Shown piece by piece: positions 34,429-44,480 of a DNA stretch of 64,000 nt (positions are counted from its first letter, which is position 1; every line of letters begins with the position of its first letter). Origin of the DNA: Evernia prunastri. Lineage: Eukaryota > Ascomycota > Lecanoromycetes > Lecanorales > Parmeliaceae. The notes below the pieces were generated by a model, which saw only the letters and a program-made list of their open reading frames with translations, was not told the origin of the DNA and did not search any database. Position numbers and translations under genes: made by a program. The stretch lies in the NCBI GenBank assembly GCA_003184365.1, contig NKYR01000033.1:63728-127727 (forward strand), read 5' to 3'.

Positions 34429-35236
34429 TCACAACCGGCTTCCTCTCGCCCTCCCCCAAACCTCGCCATCTATTTCCATCGCTTCTTTCCTCATCTCAAA
34501 CCCCTCAACAACCTCACCCATGGCACCATTCGCGCCTTCCAAGTCTGCAATCACCGCCTCCACACCGCTCACCAGCCGCTCCACCTCGTCCCTCTGCCTC
34601 TCCACCCCCTTGGCCAATTGTTCGTTCTCGGCCTGCACGGCCCGTAGCTCGGTCTCAAGTTGCGACTGCGTAGACGCGAGATAAGGCGCCAGGTGCGCCA
34701 GGTAGAGGGACTGCGGAGGCAGCGTGTGTGGACTACAAGCTCAAGCGTAAGGCTACCCGGTCAGCCTCCAAGCACTCACACCTTGCTCCCGCCACGAAAA
34801 GCTCCCACATTCCCAGCGCAACGTCCCCTCGGGGGAAAAAACTGGAAAACCCAAAAAAAACCACTCACGGCTCACTCGGCAGCATCGCCTCCCCGCCCGC
34901 CTCCCTCCTCGCCCTCGCGGTCCCCACCAGCCTCTCCAACTCGTTCAGCCCGCCCACGACGTCCTTCTCGACCAATATCTCCTCAAACTCCCGCCGCGCC
35001 TTGTCCTCGACCTGCCCGACGATCTGCCGCCACACGTTGTTCAGCACGGCCGGGGCGCTGCGGGCGGAGGTCGGGAAGCAGGCGGCGAAGTTGGCGTAGG
35101 AGCAGGCGTGGACCGTGTGCGCGAGGGCGGCGGCGAAGACGGTGCTGAGGGCCGAGGCGCGGGGGCCGGGGGTTTGGGTGGTGGGAGGGGGCGGGGCGGG
35201 GGAGGGGGAGCGGGGGTCTGTGGTGGTGGGAGCCAT
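34429..35236 (-). CDS. nnf1: Kinetochore protein Nnf1 (MIND/Mis12 complex)
   Basis: Nnf1 (PMF1 in animals) is one of four subunits of the MIND complex linking inner kinetochore to Ndc80. Exon 1 is 34869-35236 and exon 2 is 34429-34732. Intron 34733-34868 is 136 nt (GTGAGTGG...CTTGTAG), and the phase-2 join gives LPSEPPHTLPPQSLYLAHLA. The product has 223 residues. Family signatures are ALAHTVHACSYANFAACFPT, REFEEILVEKDVVGGLNELE and LERLVGTARARRE, then the HTLPPxSLYLAHLAPYL motif and a C-terminal coiled coil (QAENEQLAKGVERQRDEVER). Exon 1 is very G+C-rich. It converges with the TPR-like gene at 34264. Confidence 0.9.
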
Positions 35237-35897
35237 TCTTGTTGTCGGCGGGGTATCGGAACCTGTTAGAGAGTTCTGGTCAAGGCCGGTGGGCCTTTTG
35301 GGTTCGTGTCAAAGCGATTCAAGACGGAGCTTTGCGATTATTTGTGCCAAGCTGTGTTTACGCGCTTGCAGACGCGTGGTCGGACCACTAGCGCCAACTC
35401 GATGGTGGGGAAGCCTCGAGTTAAGAAAGCGGCCAGCCTCCAAAAACCTTCGATATTTCTTCAATAATGAACTACGCATTCGGTACATCTTCTCCAGTCA
35501 TCTTCACTTTGCGCTTCTCTCGCTGCTATATAAATACGTCTTTCTGTTTCCTATTTGAGCTTGCTTTGTAGGCTCGAGTGCAGCCTTTTTGGGTAGGATG
35601 GTCATCCCTGATACACTGCGACAGCGAATTCCATGCGCGGAAATGTGCAAAGTATTCAATTCTCATTTACCCTACTGTGTCTACGAATGGACGTTCTGGA
35701 CAAAGAGACCCCGAAAATGCTGTTTCCGGACTCTCTGGTAAAGTATGTCTTTGGTAAGGTGCGTCTTTGTCCACAAAGACTGGAATTTCCTGTCTCTTCA
35801 GATGGGCAGAGATTCCCACGTAGTCGCAGAAACCCACTCTCTACCTTGTGAGTTCCATCTCCCAGCCTTTTTTCAGTAAAAGCAAGACTGTCCTGCT
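35237..35897. other. Intergenic, no gene seen
   Basis: This is the divergent region between nnf1 (-) and the SprT-like gene (+). Short frames at 35633 and 35848 are not supported. Confidence 0.45.
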
Positions 35898-36986
35898 ATG
35901 TCAACATCTTATCTCTTCTGTCTTCGGAAATTCCCTACCACATATACCATTCGTCGGACATTTGGTGTACATGTGGCCCTTCGTCTTCCCTCTACAGCTT
36001 ATAGCATTGAGGGTGCCACGCTCGCAACTTCGTCCAGCACAATTCGTGGGGCTTCAATTGAGCCTCTCCCACCGTCCCATCGTCGTTTGTCATGCGTTGG
36101 AGCCAGAGCCATCGACTGGCCCCAGCGCCAGTCTTCAGCAGCTCCAAGTAACCTGACTGCTGGTCTACATTCCAAAGCGAAGCGATATCAGACGGATCGT
36201 AAAGCGACCCAAGTTGCTGCGCTCCATGATTGGAAAACCTGGTTATCACTCCCCAATTTCCGCCGGAGGCAGATCAACCAGCATTTCGGCCTTTGGTACG
36301 TCTTCCGTATCGTTAATGAACTACTTTTCTACGACCGACTTGATAGTCTCGTGGTATTGAGGTGGGTGGATGGTCCAATTGGGAAGCTGGAACAGCTTAG
36401 CAGAACCACCTTCATCACAGACGTTAAGCGGGGGCCTTATGCGTTGATAGAGCTCACGAGACCCCTTCGTAACGGACCTTTGTCAGAGGAAGTCATACAA
36501 GAGCGTTTGGAGGCTATGCTGTACGAAATGACAGGAGTCTATTCTCTACTGTTCATCAGTAGAGGACAGTCCGGGAATGGGCCTTTGTGCAGACAATTTT
36601 TGCAAAGAGTGCAGGATGAAGCTAACCATACGCTCAGTGGGTTTTCGAGACAGTGGCAGTTGAAGAGTTCCCGCAGGTGACTGGTATGTCCTAACAGAGT
36701 GCTCGATATATCTATAGGAGTAAGGGTTTTGGATGATCTGATGGGACTTCTCAGCCGCGAATTCAAACTACAAGAGTTGCACAGATCTTTGGGCAGGTTT
36801 TGGGTCCTTTCAATTCCCAAATTCAGGGATGACAATCATCAACACGATCGTTATATTTGGAGAGACCTAAGAATGGTCATCGAGGCTCATGCTACCAAAA
36901 TTACATCTCAAAAATTATCGTACTACAAAAGCTCAGGCCGCGCGCTCCCTTCAGCAGGCCGAGAATCGGAAAGGAAGAAAGGATGA
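35898..36986 (+). pseudogene. SprT-like domain protein lacking the HExxH motif
   Basis: SprT-like proteins (Spartan/Wss1-related) are zinc metalloproteases. The open frame from ATG 35898 ends at 36680. It carries the family plan: a helix and strand with FRIVNELLFYDRLDSLVVLR then WVDGP, RGPYALIELTRPL, and then the helix that should hold HExMxH. Here it reads QERLEAMLYEMTGVYSLLF: the Glu is kept but both histidines are Tyr and Gly. Later LSGFSRQWQ sits where family members have a third zinc-ligand motif like TGHGxxWQ. The frame stops at 36680, but a second frame (36699-36986, VLDDLMGLLSREFKLQ...) continues coding-like, and the only splice joining them would be about 21 nt. So either a pseudo-protease or a pseudogene. 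The N-terminal 100 residues are not recognisable. Confidence 0.5.
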
Positions 36987-37399
36987 TAAATTTGGAGCCA
37001 GATACCACAGGAAGGCTGTCAGCTCGTTGATCGGTTCAAACACGCAGACATCTCTCTCAAGGACAACCTAAGAGGGGCAACTTTCCATGAAGACACAATC
37101 GAAAGTCTTCGGAGAATTCATATACACTACAGCCGGGTTCAAATGATGTTCGTGGGGGTATCCGACGAGGCTGAAGGATTATGGTTGCCTCCCCCAGGCA
37201 GAAGCTGACAAGCTTTGTGCAGCAATTGCGTTCAGCATAATCTCTGTCATTTTGTACTGGAACGTTCTTCAGCTTTTGCGAAAGGCTCTATTTCTTGACC
37301 GCTTTTTCGCTTTGGTCTTAGGAGAAGCAGCCGTCCCACCTTTTCTTCTATATATACAACAGTTCTCCCGCCCAAATTTACGGATCAGATAGTGGAAAG
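36987..37399. other. Intergenic
   Basis: No gene was seen. A TATA box for the next gene is listed separately. Confidence 0.45.
37349..37356 (+). promoter_or_regulatory. TATA box of the gene at 37400
   Basis: TATATATA lies about 45 bp before the ATG at 37400, preceded by a pyrimidine-rich run. This close spacing implies a very short 5' leader. Confidence 0.5.
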
Positions 37400-38198
37400 A
37401 TGTCGTCGACACCCTTTTTCAAAGAGCTCCTCTGCCTTGCCATTCAAATGGCTGAAACTCTATCCGAACGTATACCAAAATCTGGACCCCTACAGAGCGA
37501 CTGCAAACACACGGCCACGAGTCTACGCACTTGGCGCAAGAAGCTTCCGTCCGATATGGAATTTCTCCTCAGGTCCACAGGCGACAAATCCCTGTACCAT
37601 GCTATACTATTGCCGCTCTCTGATTTGCTCTGCATTTTGTGTATGTCGTCGCTCCGCACCCCGTCACAGACACTAACGTCAGCCAGGCCAACTCATCTGG
37701 ACGGCTCACGAGCAAGGCCACCCCCCTCCATTGGAAACCCTCACCCACGCCAACGACGCGGAGCAGAAGATCAAAAGCGCATCGCCCTCAATCAAGAAGT
37801 ACATGGACGACCTGTGAGGCACCTTTCCCAGATCCTCTCTCCCTATTCCAGACCTGCTTTTTTACTCGCCCGACACGCCGCACAAGCAAATCCACCATGC
37901 CAGTCCCTTACTCCCCAACCACATCTCATGACTCAAACCCCCTCATCTTCATCGAAATAGCTGACCCCGAAACGTCGCCAGTGGCGTATGGCAGAAGCCG
38001 AAAAAAGGCCACGCGCCCCTCGCCGTCCTCTTCGACCAGTCGTCGCGGAGCAACAACAAAGTCTTCGGCTTCGCGGAAAAGGCGGTCAGGGGACACATGA
38101 GCGCCTGCTACGACGGGCTGACGGAGTTGACGGGGAGGATCGACAGGGCGAGGAAACGGCACGTGGGGCTCAGGCTGTTGGCCGGGAAGGCAACCTGA
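37400..38198 (+). CDS. Hypothetical protein, three exons
   Basis: The exons are 37400-37640, 37687-37813 and 37982-38198, giving 194 residues. Intron 1 (46 nt) has GTATGT, ACTAAC and CAG, and the phase-1 join gives LLCILCQLIWTAHEQG. Intron 2 (168 nt) has GTGAGG, a GCTGAC branch site and GCCAG; the phase-2 join gives YMDDLLGVWQKPKKGHAPLA. Without splicing the frame stops at YMDDL. The product is mostly helical and charged, Cys-poor, with no signal peptide or membrane helix. I do not recognise the family. Frame logic and splice signals are good; intron 2 is less sure than intron 1. Confidence 0.55.
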
Positions 38199-38793
38199 CT
38201 TTTGAAGGCATCAGAAGGGGGTGCTGATGATGATGGTGAATAAGGAGGGGAGAATGTTGTCAGGGGCGTGTGTGTGGTAGTAGGGAAGGGATGCAGATCC
38301 TTTTCCGCTTTTCCTCGTTGCATCTTTGCAAAGGAAGCTCTCTTGGAGCGTTTGAATACCCGCGGATAGAATGAGTAGTATCTTCCAGCTATCGATACCC
38401 GTTTTATTATAATCTTTTTGCCTCTCATCACACTGCGTAGGTGATCCATTCAACACAACTTGTAACCTCTAGCGCAACTCGCCAAGCATGCGCACTGCAA
38501 CAACCAAGAGAACATGTAGAGCACGATACTGACCACCAAGGCAATAAGAGGTCGCTAGGGTTGCATTCAAAGACGGACTGATGATTGTTGATTGCTGCAT
38601 TGGGACGCCCAAGGTGCTCCTGGGAGCGGGCATTTTCATCTGCCTGCCTTTGTTTGCTATGTGTTACCTCACTTTAGATGTTCATAGCACATGATACGAA
38701 GGCATGACTGCGCAGTCCCCAGGATTGCTCTCACAAGAGATTCCCCCTAACGCCTCCGCAATGCCCGATTCGCTCACTCTCATCTCCTGCCAG
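38199..38793. other. Convergent intergenic region, no gene seen
   Basis: This is the 3' region shared by the gene at 37400 (+) and pob3 (-). No gene was seen. Confidence 0.5.
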
Positions 38794-40748
38794 TCACTTC
38801 GCTGTTTTGGCCTTCTTCTTTTTGGGTTCTGCCGCTCTCTCATCCTCGCTGCCCTTCCCGTCCTCCCCGTCCGCCATCTCCTCGTCACTCCCGCTGCTCT
38901 CGTGGGCGGAGTCGTACTCTTCGGCCACGTCGGAGTCGGAGTCGGACTGGAAGTCTTCGTCAAGGCTCTCGTCGTCTTCGTCAGCTGAGCCGCGATCGGC
39001 GCGGGCAGCGACGACTTCTTCCTCGGAGGAGTTGATGTCCGCGTCATTGAGGGCGGCTTGGATAAGAGCAGAGGACTAGGATACATTAGCATGGAGAAAT
39101 TAGGGGCTGAGAGAGGATACAAAACTTACATCATCGAGCATCTCGTTGCGAATTTTGAGATTCTTGGCAGCGAAGAAATCTTCTAGAGGCTTTTGCTCTT
39201 CTCTGTATACTGCGTTAGCACCAGCATAGGGGTTTGGCGTATGGATAACATACCGATTGATGTTACTGAATTGGTGCTCCACACCAGCGTTCTTCGTAGT
39301 GATTGTGATGTCAAAAGTCCGACTTGCGGATATTGCACCACCAATCCGTGACAGCACAATGACAGATATTGTGTCGAAGGATATGTATGTTGCCGGCTTG
39401 GGAACAAACATGAAGCTTTTGTCGAGACAAAACAGGTGCCCTTCGTTGGCCTTGATGCTGCATTTGACTCCAGATTGTTGATGGTGGCTTGAGAAATCCT
39501 TCGAAGGTGTGACAACCCGTTTCCCAGTCAGACCACGGAACACCTGAGCAACAACCATGTGCTGTGGCTGTTCGTAATGGGGCTGCAGCTTGTCCTTGTA
39601 CTTGCCCTCCAGCATTTCCCTGCTTCCTGTTAGCTATCGATCTGCCAAGAGAGACCGAATTCGTACTCGGTCATGTTCAGGTCAATGATAACCTCCTCCT
39701 CCCGCTTATATTGCATTACAAGGAAAGGATATCTTGTTTGGCCCTGCCTCAGAGGCGGATCCAGTCCGATAGTGATCAAGCTATGCATATCGTCCGGTTT
39801 CGGTAGGAGCATGAACTTTTTGATATGCTCGTATTGGATCTTGTAGTCGTAAGTTTTCCCTCGTAATCGGAACGAGTTCTCGTACATGTCGATGTCGAAA
39901 CGTCCTCTTCGACCATGTCAGTTTACAAAACCATAGAACAGGCTCCTACCGGTACCCACCTTGGTGTCAGATGGAGTACATCTTGGAACGTTGCAAATGC
40001 ATCCCCAGCAACTTCTCCGATCTCCGCCTTGTCCATCAGAGTACGGTAGAACACATTAGCGGCATTCTTCTCCTCAGCCTCTTCACCGTCAACACTTTTG
40101 TCTTCACCATCTTCGTCCATCTCCTTCTTCGTGACAGTCCCGGGAATGTAGAACCGCATCTCCACCAATTGGTCCTTCGCCGCACCGGCCTTACGCCCTC
40201 GACTTCGTGCCCCTCCAAGGTGTCCATTTGTGCCCGTTTCATTGCCACCTGCTGGTAATGAAAACTCTACAGCCACCTCATTCTTTCCCGCAAGGTTGGT
40301 GTTCGAGACCTCCGAGTAGGGAATCTCGAATGCAGGTCGATTCTGGACGTTGAAGGCAAGCTCTGCTTTGCCAAATTCGCCTTTGCCCCAATTCCAGCCT
40401 CGAAGGGCGTGCTCTTTAATTTCTAGATTGATTCCGTAAAAAAGCTTGAAGGCTTTAGCGACACGGTCGAAGTCCTGTAACACAATAAGCCCTGTCTTGA
40501 TGTTCAATCGAGGGCGACCTCACTTCCACTTCAAATCCATCTAGTTGCACCACGCCTGACGTCCGGGACATGATCTTTAACTCATATCCCCTAGCAGCAC
40601 GGCTCCACTGCGCAGTCCCCAGGTTGTTCGTGTCAAGGGTGAATGTATCCCCCCCACCTGAGGGCTTCCACCCCAAACCAGCCTCAGCAAGACGACATTT
40701 ACCAGGCTGTTTGGAGAAGTCCAGGTATATTCTCTCGAAGGCTTCCAT
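38794..40748 (-). CDS. pob3: FACT complex subunit Pob3
   Basis: Pob3 (SSRP1 in animals) pairs with Spt16 to move histones during transcription and replication. Six exons: 40524-40748, 39960-40474, 39667-39906, 39254-39619, 39130-39202 and 38794-39075, giving 566 residues, normal for the family. The five introns are 47 to 54 nt. Intron 39620-39666 uses GA|GTACG so that DLNMTE joins EMLEGKYKDKLQ. The N-terminal domain starts MEAFERIYLDFSKQPGKCRL. The double PH middle domain includes GRFDIDMYENSFRLRGKTYD and GVKCSIKANEGHLFCLDKSF. The C-terminus is acidic then basic (DEDFQSDSDSD, KKKKAKTAK). As in other fungi, the HMG box of animal SSRP1 is absent. Confidence 0.95.
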
Positions 40749-41340
40749 AGTCGAGGTTTGCTCTGGTAATTGAAGGGTATAGAGTGAAACGTAGATGTTG
40801 GGACGAGTATCAGGACCGGGTGGGAAGAAGACGGCAAGAACTTCAAGGTGACGAAAAAGTTGTAGGTTGGGTAACAAGAGAGTCGAGGATGACTCCAAAG
40901 ACGGCTGCCTAGAATGAGGGGTAAGTGTCGCTGAGGAAAATCTGAGGTGTGGTGTGAATGTGAATGATAATCGCGTGTGAAATAAGTTGTCGACGCGATT
41001 AAATTGGCGCGAAGGTCGGTAGCCGAGGTTTTGATAATCATAAAGTCAGCAAGTGTATTCAGAAATATAGCAGCAGCCGCATCTGATCCGGTCATTGATT
41101 CTATATTGGACAGCACGTTGTAGATCACCGTGTCTATCGATCACTTTGAGGCTTTATACTCGCAGGAATATTGGGCTACTGAAGGCGACCTCTCAGAAGG
41201 GCCTTTTCATGCAATCATTTAGACAACTGAATCCTCATACACTGTCATCAACCCACAAACCTAACGCCCAATCTCCAAAAACAATCATTCAAAGCCTTCA
41301 GGACCTCTCATGAGTCCCAAGTGAAAAGCCAAGATCCTAT
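40749..41340. other. Intergenic, no gene seen
   Basis: This is the upstream region of pob3 and the 3' region of the four-helix membrane gene. No supported gene was found. Confidence 0.5.
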
Positions 41341-42300
41341 CTACTTCCTGCTGGGACCCTGGTACGTCTCTTCGCCCATGCCGATGTGATGTCTTAATGG
41401 TATCCCTTGATTGCCTTTCCTTACGGGAGCTTTCCCATTACCAGACAGGGTATTGAATGCGGTTGTTCTCGGTGTCGTGGGGCTCTTCAGACCTCCCGGC
41501 GTCCTTGGCGCGTCCATCATCTCCCACGGCGCTTGACCCGATTCTTTGTCCGAAGCTCTAGAGCTGCGGGCTGATCGAAATTGCTTGTTGGGCCAAAGCG
41601 TGATCAAGGCGAGTATCATTTGCGTGGTAAATAGCGCACTAAGATATAGACTGCGTCAGAACAAGGGCAGCATGATTGGCTGGGTCCCACTTACACCATG
41701 AGAATTGTCACAGCAAAGGCAGCCTTAGCCTGCTTGCAATAGCCGATGAGATCTGAGCTGACCGGTGGTCCGCACTTTTTCGTAATGTACCAAGGCGCCC
41801 CTGGTTGAGGATGCGCCGGATCACTCATGTCAGGTCCTGCTTGGTTGTGGATGCTGATAGCATAGAGGATGACGAGAGCAGCGTGGACCAAGAGGGATAC
41901 GAGAGGGTGGAAGACGGATGTGATGAACATGATTCCTTTGCAAAGAAGGATGAAGACGGAGAGGACTGAGATCACTACGTTGTAGTTTGTCGTGCTGAAC
42001 CATGTTAGCCGGTAGTCTTGAAGTCCCCCGGGTAGAGGATGCAAACAATTGACGCCATGGCAAAGGTGCCTTGACGGGTCTGTAATTTGCTATGGCGTAT
42101 ATGAGCTGATTGGGATTGCTATTCCATCCATGATCGGCTCCTTCCTGCCAAAACCGAGTGCGATATAGATCTGGTTGAGCAATGCCAAAGAGCGCAAGCG
42201 CAGCGATAGTCAAAGGGACTTCAAAGACCAGGAGGCCGAGGACAGTCTTTGGTGTGCGCCATTGCCGTGGAATAGAGGAGAGGAAGGAGGGCACTTTCAT
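41341..42300 (-). CDS. Four-helix membrane protein, unknown function
   Basis: The exons are 42047-42300, 41695-41994 and 41341-41638, giving 283 residues. Intron 1 (41995-42046) has a weak donor TT|GTTTGC, but only this phase joins PLPWRQ to FTTNYNVVISVLSVF, the expected reading. Intron 2 is 41639-41694 (GTAAGT...CTTAG). Four hydrophobic segments are seen: TVLGLLVFEVPLTIAALALF, VVISVLSVFILLCKGIMFI, HPLVSLLVHAALVILYAIS and FAVTILMVALFTTQMILAL. The first loop carries GxxQPDLYRTRFW. The C-terminal tail is Ser/Thr/Pro-rich and probably cytosolic. The layout resembles fungal MARVEL-like four-helix proteins, but I do not assign a domain. Confidence 0.75.
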
Positions 42301-43364
42301 GATGGTCGTGAAGGTGTGTTTGCAAGCCGGTAGCCTAGCTCCTCTGTCGCCAGTCTGCCCTATTTGAAGCTTTTATCAAGTCGCTGAAACGAAGTTGTTG
42401 CAGAAGTTGAAGAGGACAGGAGATAACCGTCCGTAAGATTTTGGGTAGAACATGGGCTCCAGCCCGCTGTGTAGCCGCCGAAGAATCATAGTACGAATGC
42501 CAGATGGCCAGTGAGAACTCTCAACGGGGTCGATGGAGCGAATAGCATGCAGCTTATGCGGGATCTAGACCTAAAGTATAGTCGAACAGGGCGCCTAAAA
42601 ACCCAAGGACCCCACTGTGACTGACCGTCCCGGGCCTCTGCACTAAAGTCACTACAGCACGAAAACTCGCAAGGGTCCCTACCTTAAGATAGTGTGTATC
42701 ATAGTTTCTTCAACATCAGATGAAGTTGTTTTCATTTGGCTCTTATAGACGAAGGGTCAATTCAATTGCAATGGTTCTTGAATCCTGTACAAAGTGCCAT
42801 TCGGATACCATGACTGACGTATTGAACGTCTAAGTAACATATTCATGTTGACAAGACAGATCGCCTCTTATCAGTAGACAGATCTTCATATCATCGTGGT
42901 GCCCAAATCTAGCAAATCATCATCTTCCCTCCCACACAAATACAGACGTATCAAGCATCACTTCAGCCTCGTCAAATCTGCGTACTTAACGAGTAATCAC
43001 CAAGTATCCTCGTCCACCCCAGACCATACGCAGTACCTTATCTAGCAATTGTATCTGTCTCCGTCGAGCTTTACCGAGACATCATGATTCAATGCTCGCC
43101 ACTGTATCAGGCCAGTAAATGCTCTTCTCTGCATTCCGGACGGACCTTCACTTTTTTTTCGATGTCTGTCCCATACGAGAAAGAAGCAGCCTGCGCGCAT
43201 TCCACCGGCGGGGGTTGCTCTCCACCCATTCTGGAAAATTTCCTTAATCGTGGCCGTCCACAGGCCGAAAATCCACGCCCATGATAGTTTGGGAAAGCCC
43301 ATAGCTGACGTTCTTCATTTTGCGCTGAACCTTGTGGTAGCCAGAGCATTATGGTTAATTGACT
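42301..43364. other. Intergenic, no gene seen
   Basis: About 1.06 kb: upstream of the four-helix gene and 3' of the glycosyltransferase. Frames at 43042-43349 overlap on both strands and have no family. Confidence 0.5.
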
Positions 43365-44480
43365 TCAGGGCACATAACCCGCCAACTCCGGGCATTCGTA
43401 ATCATCCGCGCCCTCAATCCTATCCCAAAACTCCCCGGCAGCGTGGTGATTGTTCGGACTGCCCCGCTGCTGCTTTTCGAGAAACTGCTCATGGGATTTT
43501 ACAGAGTAATGATGGAGTGCCCAAGTATCGTGTGTGATAGGTAGCCTCTTTATTTGGCACTCATCACCCTTCTCCCCAATCGACACAGTTCCCTCTGCAG
43601 TTCTCATGTTATGCACACTGTTTACGCCGTCGAAGAGGGCTGTCTTTGCAAAACTCTTGACATGTGAATTTTCCGCATCAGCATTCTTTCCGTCGGGGCG
43701 ATCGACCACGCAGCGTCCGAAGCCTTTGCGAGTGTCACTTTGCGGTCGTTTTTGCCGCCCTCCAGAGTTATGGGTGATCCAATTGACAGACAGCGCGCCG
43801 ACTGTATCATTGTTTTCCCATTGGTGTAACCAATCCACTAAAGTAACTTTACTCCGCATCTCGAGGAACTCGTCAGCATCGAAGAAACCCATCCACGTAT
43901 GACGCTCGCCAAAATTCTTGATGCAGTAGTCCGCGTATATCGTATGCTGGAAAGGCTGAGGGCGATCAGGGACACGTGGAATATATGTGAATGTAACGGC
44001 AGAGCGAGGAACGGCGAAAGGAGGGATACCGAAATTTGGAGTGTAGGAGAGGGGAGGATCGCTGCCGTCATCCATGACATAAAACCGGCGGATACCATGG
44101 TGGTAGTAGTAGTGGGTTAAGAACTCATCGAGGTCGCCAGGTTGGTCTTTGATGGCAAGACATAGCGAGACGTATTCTTGGTCATCAGCCGGTGGCAAAG
44201 GAGGGAATGCAACGGTTAAATTATTGGGAATCGGTCCAGCCGCTTCGAGAGTGGCCTCTAAATCTGAGATGGAGGACTCCTTAGGTGGAGATTGGGGAGG
44301 GGGGCTTGAAGACGTAAGAGTTTGTGTATTGAATGGCTTCTCATTGTCCCTCAACCAAGTCAAGGACAGCAATACGAATGCCAGGCATGCACAGAAGCCA
44401 AGATACTGACAACTGCGTCTTGGATTGGAGGTGATGGAATGGAGGCATGAATCATTGCCGAGGGATTGCGGATATGCCAT
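43365..44480 (-). CDS. GT92-type glycosyltransferase, type II membrane protein
   Basis: This is a single exon of 371 residues. A short cytosolic N-terminus is followed by one membrane anchor (CQYLGFCACLAFVLLSLTW, about residues 24-42) and a Ser/Pro-rich stem, the layout of a Golgi type II enzyme. The catalytic domain begins YVSLCLAIKDQPGDLDEFLT; the family uses a similar xxKNExxxLxEWL opening. It contains GIRRFYVMDDGSDPP and the metal-binding DxD-like MGFFDADEFLE. Later come HVKSFAKT and LHHYSVKS, also typical. GT92 enzymes transfer galactose in animals; donor and acceptor here are unknown. The start at 44480 fits the anchor position. Confidence 0.8.
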   Translation of the reverse strand: MAYPQSLGNDSCLHSITSNPRRSCQYLGFCACLAFVLLSLTWLRDNEKPFNTQTLTSSSPPPQSPPKESSISDLEATLEAAGPIPNNLTVAFPPLPPADDQEYVSLCLAIKDQPGDLDEFLTHYYYHHGIRRFYVMDDGSDPPLSYTPNFGIPPFAVPRSAVTFTYIPRVPDRPQPFQHTIYADYCIKNFGERHTWMGFFDADEFLEMRSKVTLVDWLHQWENNDTVGALSVNWITHNSGGRQKRPQSDTRKGFGRCVVDRPDGKNADAENSHVKSFAKTALFDGVNSVHNMRTAEGTVSIGEKGDECQIKRLPITHDTWALHHYSVKSHEQFLEKQQRGSPNNHHAAGEFWDRIEGADDYECPELAGYVP

